In this document: one piece after another, positions 38,443-49,033 of the stretch
Layout: each line of letters begins with the position of its first letter
Numbering within the stretch: the stretch's first letter is position 1
NCBI GenBank assembly: GCA_963726005.1
Contig: CAVSAT010000020.1
Location: forward strand, 1-64,000
Source of the DNA: Bog-473 sp963726005
Lineage (GTDB): Bacteria; Actinomycetota; Acidimicrobiia; Acidimicrobiales; RAAP-2
Direction: 5' to 3'
Length of the DNA stretch: 64,000 nt
Program-made: the position numbers and the translations under genes
The notes under the pieces: model-generated
Database searches by the model: none
What the model was told of the DNA's origin: nothing
What the model saw: only the letters and a program-made list of their open reading frames with translations

Positions 38443-39351
38443 TCAAGCTCCCTTCGATTGGCGGAGCGCTTCGGCCCCGCCGACGATCTCCATGATCTCG
38501 GTGGTGATGGCGTCCTGACGGGCGCGGTTCATGACGCGCGTCAGGGTGCGGACGAGCTCGTCCGCGTTGTCGGTGGCCGCCGCCATGGCGCGCTGCTGGG
38601 CGGTGAAGAAGGAGGCGGCACCTTCGAGGAGGGCGGCGAAGATCTCCGCCTCGAGGGCCCGGGGGGCCAACCCGAGCAGCAGCTTCGCGGGCTCGGGCTC
38701 GAACTCGGTGTAGCCCTCCAGCGTCCCTTCGTCCTGCTCTTGCTCGTCCCCGGCACCCTCGGGCAGTGGGAGAGGCAGCAGCTGCTGACGCTCGACCCGC
38801 TGGGTCCCGGCCGAGACGAACCTGGTCGAGACCAATTCCACGAGGTCGATCTCGCCGGACGCAAACGCCGCGGCCACGACCGCCGCGATGTGGCGCGCGT
38901 CGGCGAACTCGGGACGGTCGGCGAAACCCGTGAACGACTCCGCCAACTCGACGCCCCGGAACCGGAAGTAGGGAGGGGCCTTCTTGCCCACCGACCACAC
39001 CGTCACCTCGGCGCCGTTCCTCTTGTGCTCGACCACGAGCCGCTCAGTGGCCCGCAGCGCACCCGAGTTGTAGGACCCGGCAAGGCCCCGGTCGCCGGCG
39101 ATGGCCAGGATCCCGACGTGGCGCGGGGACTCGGGCGTGCCGAGCAGCAACCTCGCCGCGATCGGATCGGCCGCCGCGGCCAGCCGGAGGACCCGCTCCA
39201 TCCCCTCGCGGAAGGGCCGGTTCGCCGCGATCCGCGTCTGGGCGCGCACGATCCGCGAGGCGGCGATGAGCTCCATCGCCTTGGTGATCTTCCTCGTGGA
39301 CTGCACCGTGCGGATGCGGCGGCGCAGGATCCGCTCTTGGCCTCCGGCCAT
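38443..39351 (-). CDS. atpG: ATP synthase gamma subunit
   Basis: 302 residues. The conserved N-terminal rotor helix is RRRIRTVQSTRKITKAMELIAASRI and the C-terminal helix MNRARQDAITTEIMEIVGGAEAL. An acidic insertion (about residues 203-214, GAGDEQEQDEG) lies in the middle, a position where actinobacteria often carry inserts. It is the rotor shaft of F1. Confidence 0.96.
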   Translation of the reverse strand: MAGGQERILRRRIRTVQSTRKITKAMELIAASRIVRAQTRIAANRPFREGMERVLRLAAAADPIAARLLLGTPESPRHVGILAIAGDRGLAGSYNSGALRATERLVVEHKRNGAEVTVWSVGKKAPPYFRFRGVELAESFTGFADRPEFADARHIAAVVAAAFASGEIDLVELVSTRFVSAGTQRVERQQLLPLPLPEGAGDEQEQDEGTLEGYTEFEPEPAKLLLGLAPRALEAEIFAALLEGAASFFTAQQRAMAAATDNADELVRTLTRVMNRARQDAITTEIMEIVGGAEALRQSKGA

Positions 39352-39354
39352 GCG

Positions 39355-40877
<1,523 letters not shown>

Positions 40878-40878
<1 letters not shown>

Positions 40879-42365
40879 CAGTGTGCTCCCTCTGTCTCTG
40901 CTGTCGTCGTGTGGTCCCGGCCGGCGCGTCCGAATCCGGACCCCTGCCACCCCGTCGGGACGAGGTGTTCGCGCAGCGCGTCGATGCGGCCTCGTGCCGT
41001 TGCGTCCACCTGCAGGTCGCCGATCCGGATCAGCGCGCCGCTGAGCAACGCCTCGTCGATGACCACCTGAAGCTCGACGGGCCGCCCGGCCAGTCCGGCC
41101 AGCGAGTCCGTGAGCATCGTCTGCTGTTGTCCGTCGATGGGAGCGGCGGCGCGCACGTGGGCGATGCGCCAGCCGCGGGCGGCCGCCGTCTGCTCCACCA
41201 GGAAATCGAGCGTGCCCACGAAGTCACGCGCCCGGCCGCCCGTCACCACGTATCGGACCAGCGCCACGGTCGTCGCCGGCACCTTGCCCTCTACCAGCTG
41301 GCTCACGAGCCCCTGGCGCGCGGCCGGGTCGAGGTCGCGGTCCGTGAGCGCCGCCCGCAGGGCCGGGGTCGAGGCCACGATCCGCCCGAAGCGGAAGAGG
41401 TCGTCCTCCAGCGACTCGAGCTCGTCGTTCGTCATGTCCTCGTGCAACGCCGTGGCGTAGCCGCCCACCCGGGACCGCGCCTGGGTGAGGCTCAGCGGCG
41501 GTTCCTCGTTCGGGCGGCCCTCGGCTTCGTGCGCGGCCCGAGACGCGAGCCATCCCAGGGCGCCGGGGACCTCGGGCGCAGGCACCACCAGGCAGGCGAA
41601 GGCCGCCAGCCGCCGCGCCGCAGCAGAGACCTTCCCCTCGAGGATCTCGAGCATGACGTCGCGGCGGACCCGCCCGGGCACCGACGTGTCCGTGAGTGCG
41701 GCCCGCAGTGGCGGGTTGCCCAGGGCCTCCCGTTCGATCGCCGCCAGGTCGTCGGCGATCGCCGTGAGCGAGGACGCGGCGGCCGCCTCCATCACGGCCG
41801 CCGCGTATCCCTGCAGCGTCGGGTTCACTGGCGCGCCCCGGCGTTGGCGGCGGCACCGCCGGCGGTGTCGGCGCGCAGCGCGCTCGACGGCCTCGTCGAT
41901 CAGGTCGCGGTGCGCCTCCTCGTTGACTTCGCGCCCGATGACCCGCTCGACCACCTCCAGGACGATCGCACCCAACCGCGCCGCGGCCTCCTCGATCGCC
42001 CGCTGGCGCGCCAGGTCGATCTCGATCTCGGCGTTGCCGACGATGCGCTGGTACTCGGTCTGGGCGCTCACCTGGCCGTCGGCCCGCACCTGCTCGGCCG
42101 TGCGGTTGGCCTGCGCCACGATCTCGCGGGCCTGGTGGCGCGCCTCCTCGAGCACCGCCCTCCGCTCGTCGTCGGCTGCCTCGGCGTCGGCCCGCGCCCG
42201 GTCGGCGGCCTCGAGCGAGTCCTTGATCTTCTCCTGGCGCTCCTCCATCGCCTTGTTGATGGGTGGGAGCACCCACTTGTAGATGGCGAGGATCAGGATG
42301 ATGGAGACGATCAGCTCAATGAAGAACGTCCCATTGGGCAGAAGGAAGATGCCTGCGGTGGTCAT
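40878..42365 (-). CDS. ATP synthase b-delta fusion (or atpF and atpH with an indel)
   Basis: A single frame of 495 residues. Residues 1-165 form subunit b: a membrane helix (FFIELIVSIILILAIYKWVL) and a long charged coiled coil. From about residue 180 it continues as the delta/OSCP subunit, which itself holds two homologous N-domains (GYAAAV...LRAALTDTSVPGRVR and GYATAL...LRAALTDRDLDPAAR). A b-delta fusion with a duplicated domain is known in mycobacteria, although there a separate b also exists. The junction (RRHRRRCRRQRRG) looks out of frame. Another frame ends at a TGA overlapping a GTG (41828) that would start a separate atpH, so a 2-base loss near 41870-41888 is possible. Confidence 0.85.
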
Positions 42366-42419
42366 GATGCTCTCGGTCTCCGGGTTCTCTCCGGCACGTG
42401 GTCGGTGGGATGCGCTCGG

Positions 42420-42692
42420 CTAGGCGGTGATGCTCTTGGCGGCGAAGACGTAGACGAACACCACCATGAACAGCAGGTTGATGAAGTACATCGCCTCCAC
42501 CAGGCCGACGGTGAGGAAGAAGTACTGACGGGCCTTGGCCTCGATCTCGGGCTGCCGGGCGATGGCCGCGATGGTCTGCGAGCCGGCGAGGCCGTCGCCC
42601 ACCGCGGCGCCGATGGCGCCCCCGCCGAGTGCCAGCCCACCGCCGACGAGCGCGCCGGCGACACGTATCGAAGCTTCAACTGATCCTGCCAT
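42420..42692 (-). CDS. atpE: ATP synthase c subunit
   Basis: 90 residues, two membrane helices with the polar loop ARQPE. The proton-binding Glu lies in the second helix (VGLVEAMYFINL). Very close to mycobacterial AtpE in both helices. The residue two after the Glu is Met where Mycobacterium tuberculosis has Ala63. It forms the rotor ring of Fo. Confidence 0.96.
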   Translation of the reverse strand: MAGSVEASIRVAGALVGGGLALGGGAIGAAVGDGLAGSQTIAAIARQPEIEAKARQYFFLTVGLVEAMYFINLLFMVVFVYVFAAKSITA

Positions 42693-42759
42693 GTTTCCTC
42701 TCCTTTGTTGAGATCGTTCTCTGGTTGTGGTCGGTCCAGCGGGCCCGCCTCTTGGGCCC

Positions 42760-43494
42760 CTAGTGGTCGTCCCGGCTCATGCCCATGCCGAGGTACATGA
42801 TGGTCAGGAGGCCGAAGATGAAGGCTTGGATCGCGCCGATGAACAGCTCGTCGAACGGCTTCCAGATGAGCAGGCCGATCCACGACAGGTAGGGCGGGAT
42901 CAGCGCCACGATCACGGCGACCATCAGCACGCCGGAGAAGATGTTGCCGAAGAGCCGGAAGGTCAGCGTGATCGGCTTGGTGATCTCCTCGATGATGTTG
43001 ATGGGCGTCAATGCGGCATACGGCTGGGCGTAGTGCTTGAAGTACCCGCCCCATCCGCGCGCCTTCACCGAGTTGTAGTGCACCAGGAAGAAGACCGTCA
43101 GGGCGAGGGCGAGGGGCAGGTTGACGTCGCCGGTCGGCGGGGCGAGGAACCCGGGGTCGCCGCTCGGGATGAAGGCGAGCCAGTTGCAGATCAGGATGAA
43201 GAAGAAGACCGCGACGCCCAAGCCGACGAAGGGGATGCCCTCGGGGCCGATGGCCGACTGGGCCAGGTCGGACACCTGCTCGACGAGCGTCTCCCAGAAG
43301 AGCTGCAGCTTGCCGGGGACCCCCGAGGTGACCTTGGCCCGCATCCGCAGCCCCAGTCCGAGCACGATGGCGGCCGCGATCAGCGTGGTCCACACCACGT
43401 CCAGGTAGATGGTGAGGCCGGCGACGCGCACCACGCCGTGGTGCTCGCCGATCGTGATGTTGCCGCTGGCCAGCACGAAGTGGTGGGGGCTCAC
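42760..43494 (-). CDS. atpB: ATP synthase a subunit
   Basis: 244 residues from a GTG that overlaps the stop of the upstream atpI-like gene (GTGA). Several membrane helices are present. The essential Arg lies in ITLTFRLFGNIFSGVL, and the C-terminus has FDELFIGAIQAFIFGLLTIMYLG. It is the proton channel of Fo. Confidence 0.96.
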   Translation of the reverse strand: MSPHHFVLASGNITIGEHHGVVRVAGLTIYLDVVWTTLIAAAIVLGLGLRMRAKVTSGVPGKLQLFWETLVEQVSDLAQSAIGPEGIPFVGLGVAVFFFILICNWLAFIPSGDPGFLAPPTGDVNLPLALALTVFFLVHYNSVKARGWGGYFKHYAQPYAALTPINIIEEITKPITLTFRLFGNIFSGVLMVAVIVALIPPYLSWIGLLIWKPFDELFIGAIQAFIFGLLTIMYLGMGMSRDDH

Positions 43495-43910
43495 TGAATC
43501 CCCTGGGAGATGATGACGCGCCCCACGTTGACCACGAAGAGCAGCTGGAAGATGACGAGCCCGGCCACCGCGCCGATGCCGAGTGCCCCGTTGAGCAACA
43601 TGAGGCCGACGCAGATCACCGTGATGGCGCCGAGACGCGTGACGCTCCTGGTGCCCATGGCGCGCCGGAGCACCTTGTTGTTGGTCTCGCCCTCCGTGGA
43701 GAGCTTCGCCACGCCGGCATCGAGGAAGCGGAGGTTCACCACGGCCATCCCGAGCCCGATGCCCAGGCCAAGCGCGGCCCACGGCGCGGAGAGGAGCAGC
43801 GCGATGACGATGGCGGCCAAGCCGACGACGATGGCGGACACGATCGTGCGCCGGAGCACCTTGGCCAGCGCGTTGCCCCCGAGGTCCGAGAGCCCGTCGA
43901 GCATGTTCAC
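43491..43910 (-). CDS. ATP synthase I-like membrane protein
   Basis: 139 residues with four hydrophobic segments in two pairs (about 20-55 and 92-135). The pattern and position before atpB match AtpI/UncI accessory proteins that assist c-ring assembly or Mg handling. Identity is by position and topology. The ATG at 43910 lies 11 bases after the preceding gene. Confidence 0.75.
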   Translation of the reverse strand: MNMLDGLSDLGGNALAKVLRRTIVSAIVVGLAAIVIALLLSAPWAALGLGIGLGMAVVNLRFLDAGVAKLSTEGETNNKVLRRAMGTRSVTRLGAITVICVGLMLLNGALGIGAVAGLVIFQLLFVVNVGRVIISQGIQ

Positions 43911-43920
43911 GCGCCGGCCC

Positions 43921-44157
43921 CTACAGGTAGGCGCGGATCTGCTTGATCACGCTGAGGGCCGCCACCGCCAGGCCCAGCGCCAGGCCGACCAGCAGGAACG
44001 CCGGCGCCGTGTGCAGGGCGCTGTCCACCCAGAGCCCGAGTCCGAGGCCGGCTCCGACGCAGACGGCAGCCGCGAGACCCATGCTCAGGAACGCCACGGC
44101 GCCGGGCAGCGGCTTCGGCTCGTCCGGCGGCTGTGAGGATTCGTCCTGGTCGCTCAC
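43921..44157 (-). CDS. AtpZ-type small membrane protein
   Basis: 78 residues: a charged N-terminus (SDQDESSQPPDEPKPLP) and two membrane helices with GLGLGLWVDS between them, as in the AtpZ/AtpI family of putative F0F1 accessory subunits. It is the first gene of the ATP synthase operon proper; the 180 bases upstream hold no gene and should contain the promoter. Confidence 0.75.
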   Translation of the reverse strand: MSDQDESSQPPDEPKPLPGAVAFLSMGLAAAVCVGAGLGLGLWVDSALHTAPAFLLVGLALGLAVAALSVIKQIRAYL

Positions 44158-44338
44158 CCGGATGGGCGCGCACGACGAGACTCACTTGACCACGCATGCG
44201 ACTGCTGCCCCCTTATGCGGTGCGTGGCGCGCCGGAGTCCGTCGGCCGCGCGGCCGCGACGGCAGCAACGGACGAGGCGAGGTGGACGGGGTACACAGCC
44301 CTCATCTTCGCATCCCGGCCCAGATGGCGTCCAAACGG

Positions 44339-45535
44339 TCACGACGGGAACCTGACCACCTCGCTGACCCGTCGGACCTCCTCGGATCGGGGTTGAATGC
44401 CCTGGTCCGGGCGCTCGTCCTCGTCGTCCCCGTTGCCCCGGCGCAGGCCGGGATGGAAGAAGGTGTAGAGGCCCACGCCCAGGGCGGCCGCGCCGATAGG
44501 GATGAACGCGTTGACCTGGTGCACGAACAGGGGGAACAGGAGGAAGCTCGAGAGGATCGCCGTCCAGGCCCACAGGATGATGACGCTCCGCCGCGGCCCG
44601 TGGCCGAGGCGGAGCAGGCGGTGATGGATGTGCTCCTTGTCGGGGGTGTCGAAGCCGGTCCCCCGCGCCGTCCGGCGCACGAAGGCGAACGCCATGTCGA
44701 CCAGGGGGACGCCGAGGATCAGGATCGGGATGAACAGCGGTGCGAAGAAGAAGTAGGTCACGCCGCTGATGGGCACGGCGGTGGGGACGCGGCCGCCGAT
44801 CACCATGGTCGAGGCCGCCATCAAGAGCCCGAGGAAGTGTGCGCCCGCGTCCCCCATGAAGATGCGGGCGGGGTTGAAGTTGAACGGGAGGAAGCCGAGG
44901 CAGATCCCGCACGCGATCACCGCCACCAGCGGCCCGATGTTGTCGCCCGGGAGGAGACCCAGCCCCATGAGGCGTATCCCGTAGAGCGCGAGGGCACCCC
45001 CGCCGATGGCGACCACGCCGGCGGCGAGCCCATCGAGGCCGTCGATCAGGTTGACGGCGTTGGTCAGCGCGATGACCCAGGCCGCCGTGATGAGCGGGAT
45101 GATGCCGGGGGTCAGGACGAAGAACCCGGCGAGCGGGATCTTGAGCTCGTACATGGTGACGCCGCTGAAGTAGAGGATGCTGGCGGCCAGGACCTGGCCG
45201 GCCATCTTGGCCGGCGCCGACATGTCACGGACGTCGTCGATCAGCCCCACAGCGAACATGGCACCCGCGGCCAGCACGACGCCGACCATCTCGGGGGAGT
45301 CCTGGAAGATGTGGCGCAGCTGCGGCGTGGCGGCTGCGGCGAGGACGGCCACGAGGAAGCCCATGAACATGGCGGCGCCACCGCCGTAGGGGATCGGCCT
45401 GGTGTGCACGGTGCGCTCCCCCGGAAGGGCGACGTAGCCGACGCGGACCGCGATGCGCCGGGCCGGGATCGTCAGTGCGGCCGTCGCCCCTGCGGCGACC
45501 ACCAGGATGAGGCCGTACCAGCCGATGTTGGGCAC
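44339..45535 (-). CDS. WecA/MraY-family undecaprenyl-phosphate sugar-1-phosphate transferase
   Basis: 398 residues from GTG 45535, with about ten or eleven membrane helices. Active-site motifs: GLIDDVRDM (DD motif), NAVNLIDGLDGLA, FNPARIFMGDAGAHFLG, and the cytoplasmic HIHHRLLRLGHG loop. It attaches GlcNAc-1-phosphate (or a similar sugar) to the lipid carrier, the first step of arabinogalactan, teichoic-type or O-polymer synthesis. In actinobacteria this gene commonly precedes atpI-atpB, as here. The C-terminal tail is hydrophilic. Confidence 0.9.
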   Translation of the reverse strand: MPNIGWYGLILVVAAGATAALTIPARRIAVRVGYVALPGERTVHTRPIPYGGGAAMFMGFLVAVLAAAATPQLRHIFQDSPEMVGVVLAAGAMFAVGLIDDVRDMSAPAKMAGQVLAASILYFSGVTMYELKIPLAGFFVLTPGIIPLITAAWVIALTNAVNLIDGLDGLAAGVVAIGGGALALYGIRLMGLGLLPGDNIGPLVAVIACGICLGFLPFNFNPARIFMGDAGAHFLGLLMAASTMVIGGRVPTAVPISGVTYFFFAPLFIPILILGVPLVDMAFAFVRRTARGTGFDTPDKEHIHHRLLRLGHGPRRSVIILWAWTAILSSFLLFPLFVHQVNAFIPIGAAALGVGLYTFFHPGLRRGNGDDEDERPDQGIQPRSEEVRRVSEVVRFPS

Positions 45536-45542
45536 GTGCGAG

Positions 45543-46826
45543 CTAGCCCACGAGATCGGGATACGGCGGGAAGGCGGCACACAGCGCGGCGACCTCCTTG
45601 CGCACGGCGGCGACCTCGGCGTCGTCGTTCCGGGCCTCGAGCGTGCGCACGATCAGATCGGCGATCACCTGCATCTGCGCGGTGCCCATCCCCGCCGTCG
45701 TCTCGGCGGCCGTCCCCAGGCGGAGGCCCGAGGTCAGGAAGGGAGAGCGGGGATCGTCGGGGATGGTGTTGCGGTTGCAGGTGATGCCGGCCCGGTCGAG
45801 GACCTCTTGTGCCTCCTTGCCGGTGAGCTCCGCGTCGAAGGGTCGCAGGTCGACGAGCAGCAGGTGGTTGTCGGTCCCGCCCGAGACCAGGCGGAACCCG
45901 TGTCCGGAGAGCGCACCTGCCAGCGCGGCCGCGTTGGCGACCACCTGTGCGGTGTACCGCGCGAACTCCGCCGTGGCCGCTTCGGCGAAGGCCACCGCCT
46001 TCGCTGCGATGACGTGCTCGAGCGGCCCACCCTGGAGCCCGGGGAACACCGCGCTGTCGATCTTCTTGGCCAGGTCCTGCCCGCACAGGATCGCCCCGCC
46101 GCGGGGGCCCCGCAGTGTCTTGTGGGTGGTGAAGGTCACGACGTCGGCCACCCCCACCGGGCTCGGGTGCACCCCACCGGCGATGAGCCCCGCCGGGTGG
46201 GCGGCGTCGAACATGAACAGCGCCCCCACCGAGTCGGCGATCTCGCGGAACGGCACGGGGTCGATGATGCGCGCATAGGCGGTCGAGCCGGCGACGATCA
46301 AGGCGGGCTTCTCCGTCTTGGCGACGTGGGCAACCTGGTCGAAGTCGATGACCTCACCCGGGCTCGACTCGTCTTCGGACTCGGGTGTCACGCCGTAGGA
46401 GACGAAACGCCAGAACTTCGAGACGATCGCGGCCGGCGAGCCGTGCGTGAGGTGCCCGCCGTGGTCGAGCCGCATGGCGAGGATGGTCGCCCCCGGTTCG
46501 ACCAGCGCCTGGTAGGCGGCGAGATTGGCCATGGCCCCCGCGTGGGGCTGGACGTTGGCGTGCTCGGCTCCGAAGAGGGCCGTGGCGCGGGAGCGGGCCA
46601 CCTCTTCGATCTCGTCGATGATCTGGTTGCCGCCGTAGTAGCGGCGACCCGGGTAGCCCTCGCTGTACTTGTTGGTCAGCACCGAGCCGGAGGCGGCCAG
46701 CACGGCGGTCGACGTGAAGTTCTCGGAGGCGATGAGCTGCAGCGTCGTCTGCTGGCGCTCGAGCTCCTGGCCGATGAGGCCGGCCACCTCGGGATCGGCG
46801 CCCAATGCGCGCATGTCACTGCTCAT
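45543..46826 (-). CDS. glyA: Serine hydroxymethyltransferase
   Basis: 427 residues, ATG overlapping the rpiB stop (ATGA). The family's LIASENFTS start, KYSEGYPGRRYYGG, and the PLP-Lys motif TFTTHKTLRGPRGG are present. It converts serine and tetrahydrofolate to glycine and methylene-tetrahydrofolate. It ends 8 bases before the WecA-like gene. Confidence 0.97.
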   Translation of the reverse strand: MSSDMRALGADPEVAGLIGQELERQQTTLQLIASENFTSTAVLAASGSVLTNKYSEGYPGRRYYGGNQIIDEIEEVARSRATALFGAEHANVQPHAGAMANLAAYQALVEPGATILAMRLDHGGHLTHGSPAAIVSKFWRFVSYGVTPESEDESSPGEVIDFDQVAHVAKTEKPALIVAGSTAYARIIDPVPFREIADSVGALFMFDAAHPAGLIAGGVHPSPVGVADVVTFTTHKTLRGPRGGAILCGQDLAKKIDSAVFPGLQGGPLEHVIAAKAVAFAEAATAEFARYTAQVVANAAALAGALSGHGFRLVSGGTDNHLLLVDLRPFDAELTGKEAQEVLDRAGITCNRNTIPDDPRSPFLTSGLRLGTAAETTAGMGTAQMQVIADLIVRTLEARNDDAEVAAVRKEVAALCAAFPPYPDLVG

Positions 46827-47299
46827 GGCGTCCCTTCGACTGGAAGCTGGTGGACGAGACCCCGTTCGAGTCCCGCCAGTTTCTCGAGACGCCCGTCGTG
46901 GCGCCCGTGCTCCTCGGAGGCGTCCATGAAGGCGGCGAGCGCGTCGACGGCGACGGTGGCGCCCGTGGTGCGGGCGCCGACGCAGAGCACGTTGGCATGG
47001 TTGTGCCGCCGGGCCAGGGCTGCCGTGGACACGTCGTGGACCACCGCCGCCCGGACGCCGGGCACCTTGTTCGCCGCCATGGCCATGCCGTTGCCGGTCC
47101 CGCAGATGCAGACGCCGAGGTCGGCGGACCCGCCCGAGACGGCGCCGCCCACCGCGGCGCCGAAGTCCGGGTAGTCCACCGCAACCCCCGGCTCGAAGGT
47201 CCCGTGGTCGTCCACGGCGTGGCCCTGGGCGGCCAACTCGGCCTTGAGGATCTCCTTGAGATCGAAGCCGGCGTGATCCGAGCCGACGGCGACGCGCAT
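46823..47299 (-). CDS. rpiB: Ribose-5-phosphate isomerase B
   Basis: 158 residues of the RpiB/LacAB fold: MRVAVGSDHAGFDLKE, CGTGNGMAMAANKVPGVRAA with the catalytic Cys, and the RRHNHANVLCVGAR motif. It interconverts ribose-5-phosphate and ribulose-5-phosphate. It heads the minus-strand unit and is divergent from the thiolase-like gene with 64 bases between. Confidence 0.94.
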   Translation of the reverse strand: MRVAVGSDHAGFDLKEILKAELAAQGHAVDDHGTFEPGVAVDYPDFGAAVGGAVSGGSADLGVCICGTGNGMAMAANKVPGVRAAVVHDVSTAALARRHNHANVLCVGARTTGATVAVDALAAFMDASEEHGRHDGRLEKLAGLERGLVHQLPVEGTP

Positions 47300-47363
47300 G
47301 AGCACCGAGTCTACCGATGCACCCCGGAGGCCCCGAGTCGTGAACCGGTACGCTGCCCGGGCC

Positions 47364-48923
47364 ATGGCCCTCGACCCCAGAACGCCCGTCGTCGTGGGCG
47401 TGGGGCAGGTCACGACGCCGCCCGACGCCGGCGTGGACGCCGCCGAGCGGCCCGAGCCGCTCGAGCTCATGACGGCGGCGCTCCGGGTGGCGGCCGAGGA
47501 CTGCGACGGCGCGGCGGCCGGCGGTAGCGCCCCCTCGGGGCAGGCCTTGATCGGACGGGCGGACAGCATCCGGGTCGTGGTGCCGCTGGGCTGGCGCTCG
47601 GTCAACCCGGCGCAGCTGGTGGCCCGGCGCCTCGGCTTTGTCGACGGGGACGAACCCGCGCAGCTCATGCTCTCCGCCATCGGAGGCAACAGCCCGCAGG
47701 CCCTCATGCACGATGCCTGCCTGGCCATCAGCCGGGGCGACCTCGACGTCGTCCTGATCACGGGAGCGGAGGCCATGTACGCCCGCACGATGGCGCGGCG
47801 CAACGGACAGTGGCTCGAGTGGGCGAGCCAGCCGGAAGGGACGCCGCCACCCGTCCTCTTCGGTGAGGACAAGGCGGGCGCCACCGAGCTCGAGATGCAG
47901 CGCGGCGTGATCCTTCCCGTTCACGCCTACCCCTTGTTCGAGAACGCGCTGCGCGCCGCGGAAGGATGGACGCTCGAGGAGCACGCCGCCCGCATCGGGG
48001 CGCTGTGGTCGCGCTTCAGCGAGGTGGCCGCCGACAATCCCGACGCGTGGATCCGCACGCCGCGCACGGCCGACGAGATCGTCCACGCCGGTCCGGGCAA
48101 CCGGATGGTCTCGTTCCCCTATCCCAAGCTGTGCACCGCCAACATGCAGGTCGACCAGGGAGCGGCATCCATCGTGTGCTCGGTGGAGGCGGCCCGCGCC
48201 GCCGGGGTGCCAGAGGAACGCTGGGTCTTCCCGCTCGCGGGCGCGGACGCCAACGACCATTGGTTCATTTCGCAGCGGCCCGAGATGCACCGCTCTCCTG
48301 CCATACGCTACGCCGGCGCCGCCGCTCTGGAGCAGGCCGGGCTCGGCATCGACGACGTCGCCTCCGTCGACCTCTACTCGTGCTTCCCGGTCGCGGTGCA
48401 GATCGCCGCCCGCGAACTGGGGCTCGCCGTGGAGGACCCGACGCGCCCCCTGACCCTGACCGGCGGGCTGACGTTCGGTGGCGGGCCGGGGAACAACTAC
48501 ACCGCGCACGGCATCGCCCGCGCCGTCGGCGCGCTGCGAGCGGCGCCGGGGACGGCGGCGCTCGTGACCGGCCTCGGGTGGTACGCCACCAAGCACTCCA
48601 TCGGCGTCTACGCGTCCAGGCCGCCGGCGCACGGCGGCACGCGGCCCTTCGCCTGGCGTGACGTCCAGCCCCAGGTCGACGCGCTCCCCCGGTGTGCGAC
48701 CGAGCCCGAGGCGACGGGCCCGGTGCGCGTGGAGACCTACACCGTCACCTTCGACCACGACGAGACGCCCGAGCGCGGGATCCTGGCGTGCCGGACGGCG
48801 GACGGCAGCCGGGCCTGGGGCAACGTCACCGATCCCGCCACCCTGGCGCTCCTCTGCACCGAAGAGGGCGTGGGCCGCTCGGGTGTGCTCGGGATCGACG
48901 GCGTCCTCACGCTGGACGAGTAG
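47364..48923 (+). CDS. Thiolase-like acetyl-CoA acetyltransferase family protein
   Basis: 519 residues from ATG 47364. A thiolase fold with PVVVGVGQVTTPP at the start, MHDACLAISRGDLDVVLITGAEAMY, a later LYSCFPVAVQIAARELGL and GGLTFGGGPGNNYTAHGIA. It has a C-terminal extra domain (about 440-519) with beta-strand character, as in mycobacterial thiolase-like proteins. The position of the usual nucleophilic Cys in the N-half reads GGNSPQALM, with no Cys. The late Cys and the GxNNYT-like motif remain. It may therefore not be a classical thiolase. It leads the plus-strand block. Confidence 0.75.
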   Translation: MALDPRTPVVVGVGQVTTPPDAGVDAAERPEPLELMTAALRVAAEDCDGAAAGGSAPSGQALIGRADSIRVVVPLGWRSVNPAQLVARRLGFVDGDEPAQLMLSAIGGNSPQALMHDACLAISRGDLDVVLITGAEAMYARTMARRNGQWLEWASQPEGTPPPVLFGEDKAGATELEMQRGVILPVHAYPLFENALRAAEGWTLEEHAARIGALWSRFSEVAADNPDAWIRTPRTADEIVHAGPGNRMVSFPYPKLCTANMQVDQGAASIVCSVEAARAAGVPEERWVFPLAGADANDHWFISQRPEMHRSPAIRYAGAAALEQAGLGIDDVASVDLYSCFPVAVQIAARELGLAVEDPTRPLTLTGGLTFGGGPGNNYTAHGIARAVGALRAAPGTAALVTGLGWYATKHSIGVYASRPPAHGGTRPFAWRDVQPQVDALPRCATEPEATGPVRVETYTVTFDHDETPERGILACRTADGSRAWGNVTDPATLALLCTEEGVGRSGVLGIDGVLTLDE

Positions 48924-48970
48924 GGCCGGCGCGGGAGCCGCCCCTCGAGCACGGCGACCCGCCACGCGAT

Positions 48971-48991
48971 ATAGTTAGAACGGCTAACTAT
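48971..48991. promoter_or_regulatory. Perfect palindromic operator before the amidohydrolase gene
   Basis: ATAGTTAG-aacgg-CTAACTAT, an 8-5-8 perfect inverted repeat in the 110-base gap between the thiolase-like and amidohydrolase genes, 43 bases before ATG 49034. It is AT-rich in a GC-rich setting. Typical of TetR-family operators; no regulator gene is adjacent. Confidence 0.6.
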
Positions 48992-49033
48992 CTCCTGGCC
49001 GCGCAGCCGGCGGGAGCGGAGGGCAGGGAAACC

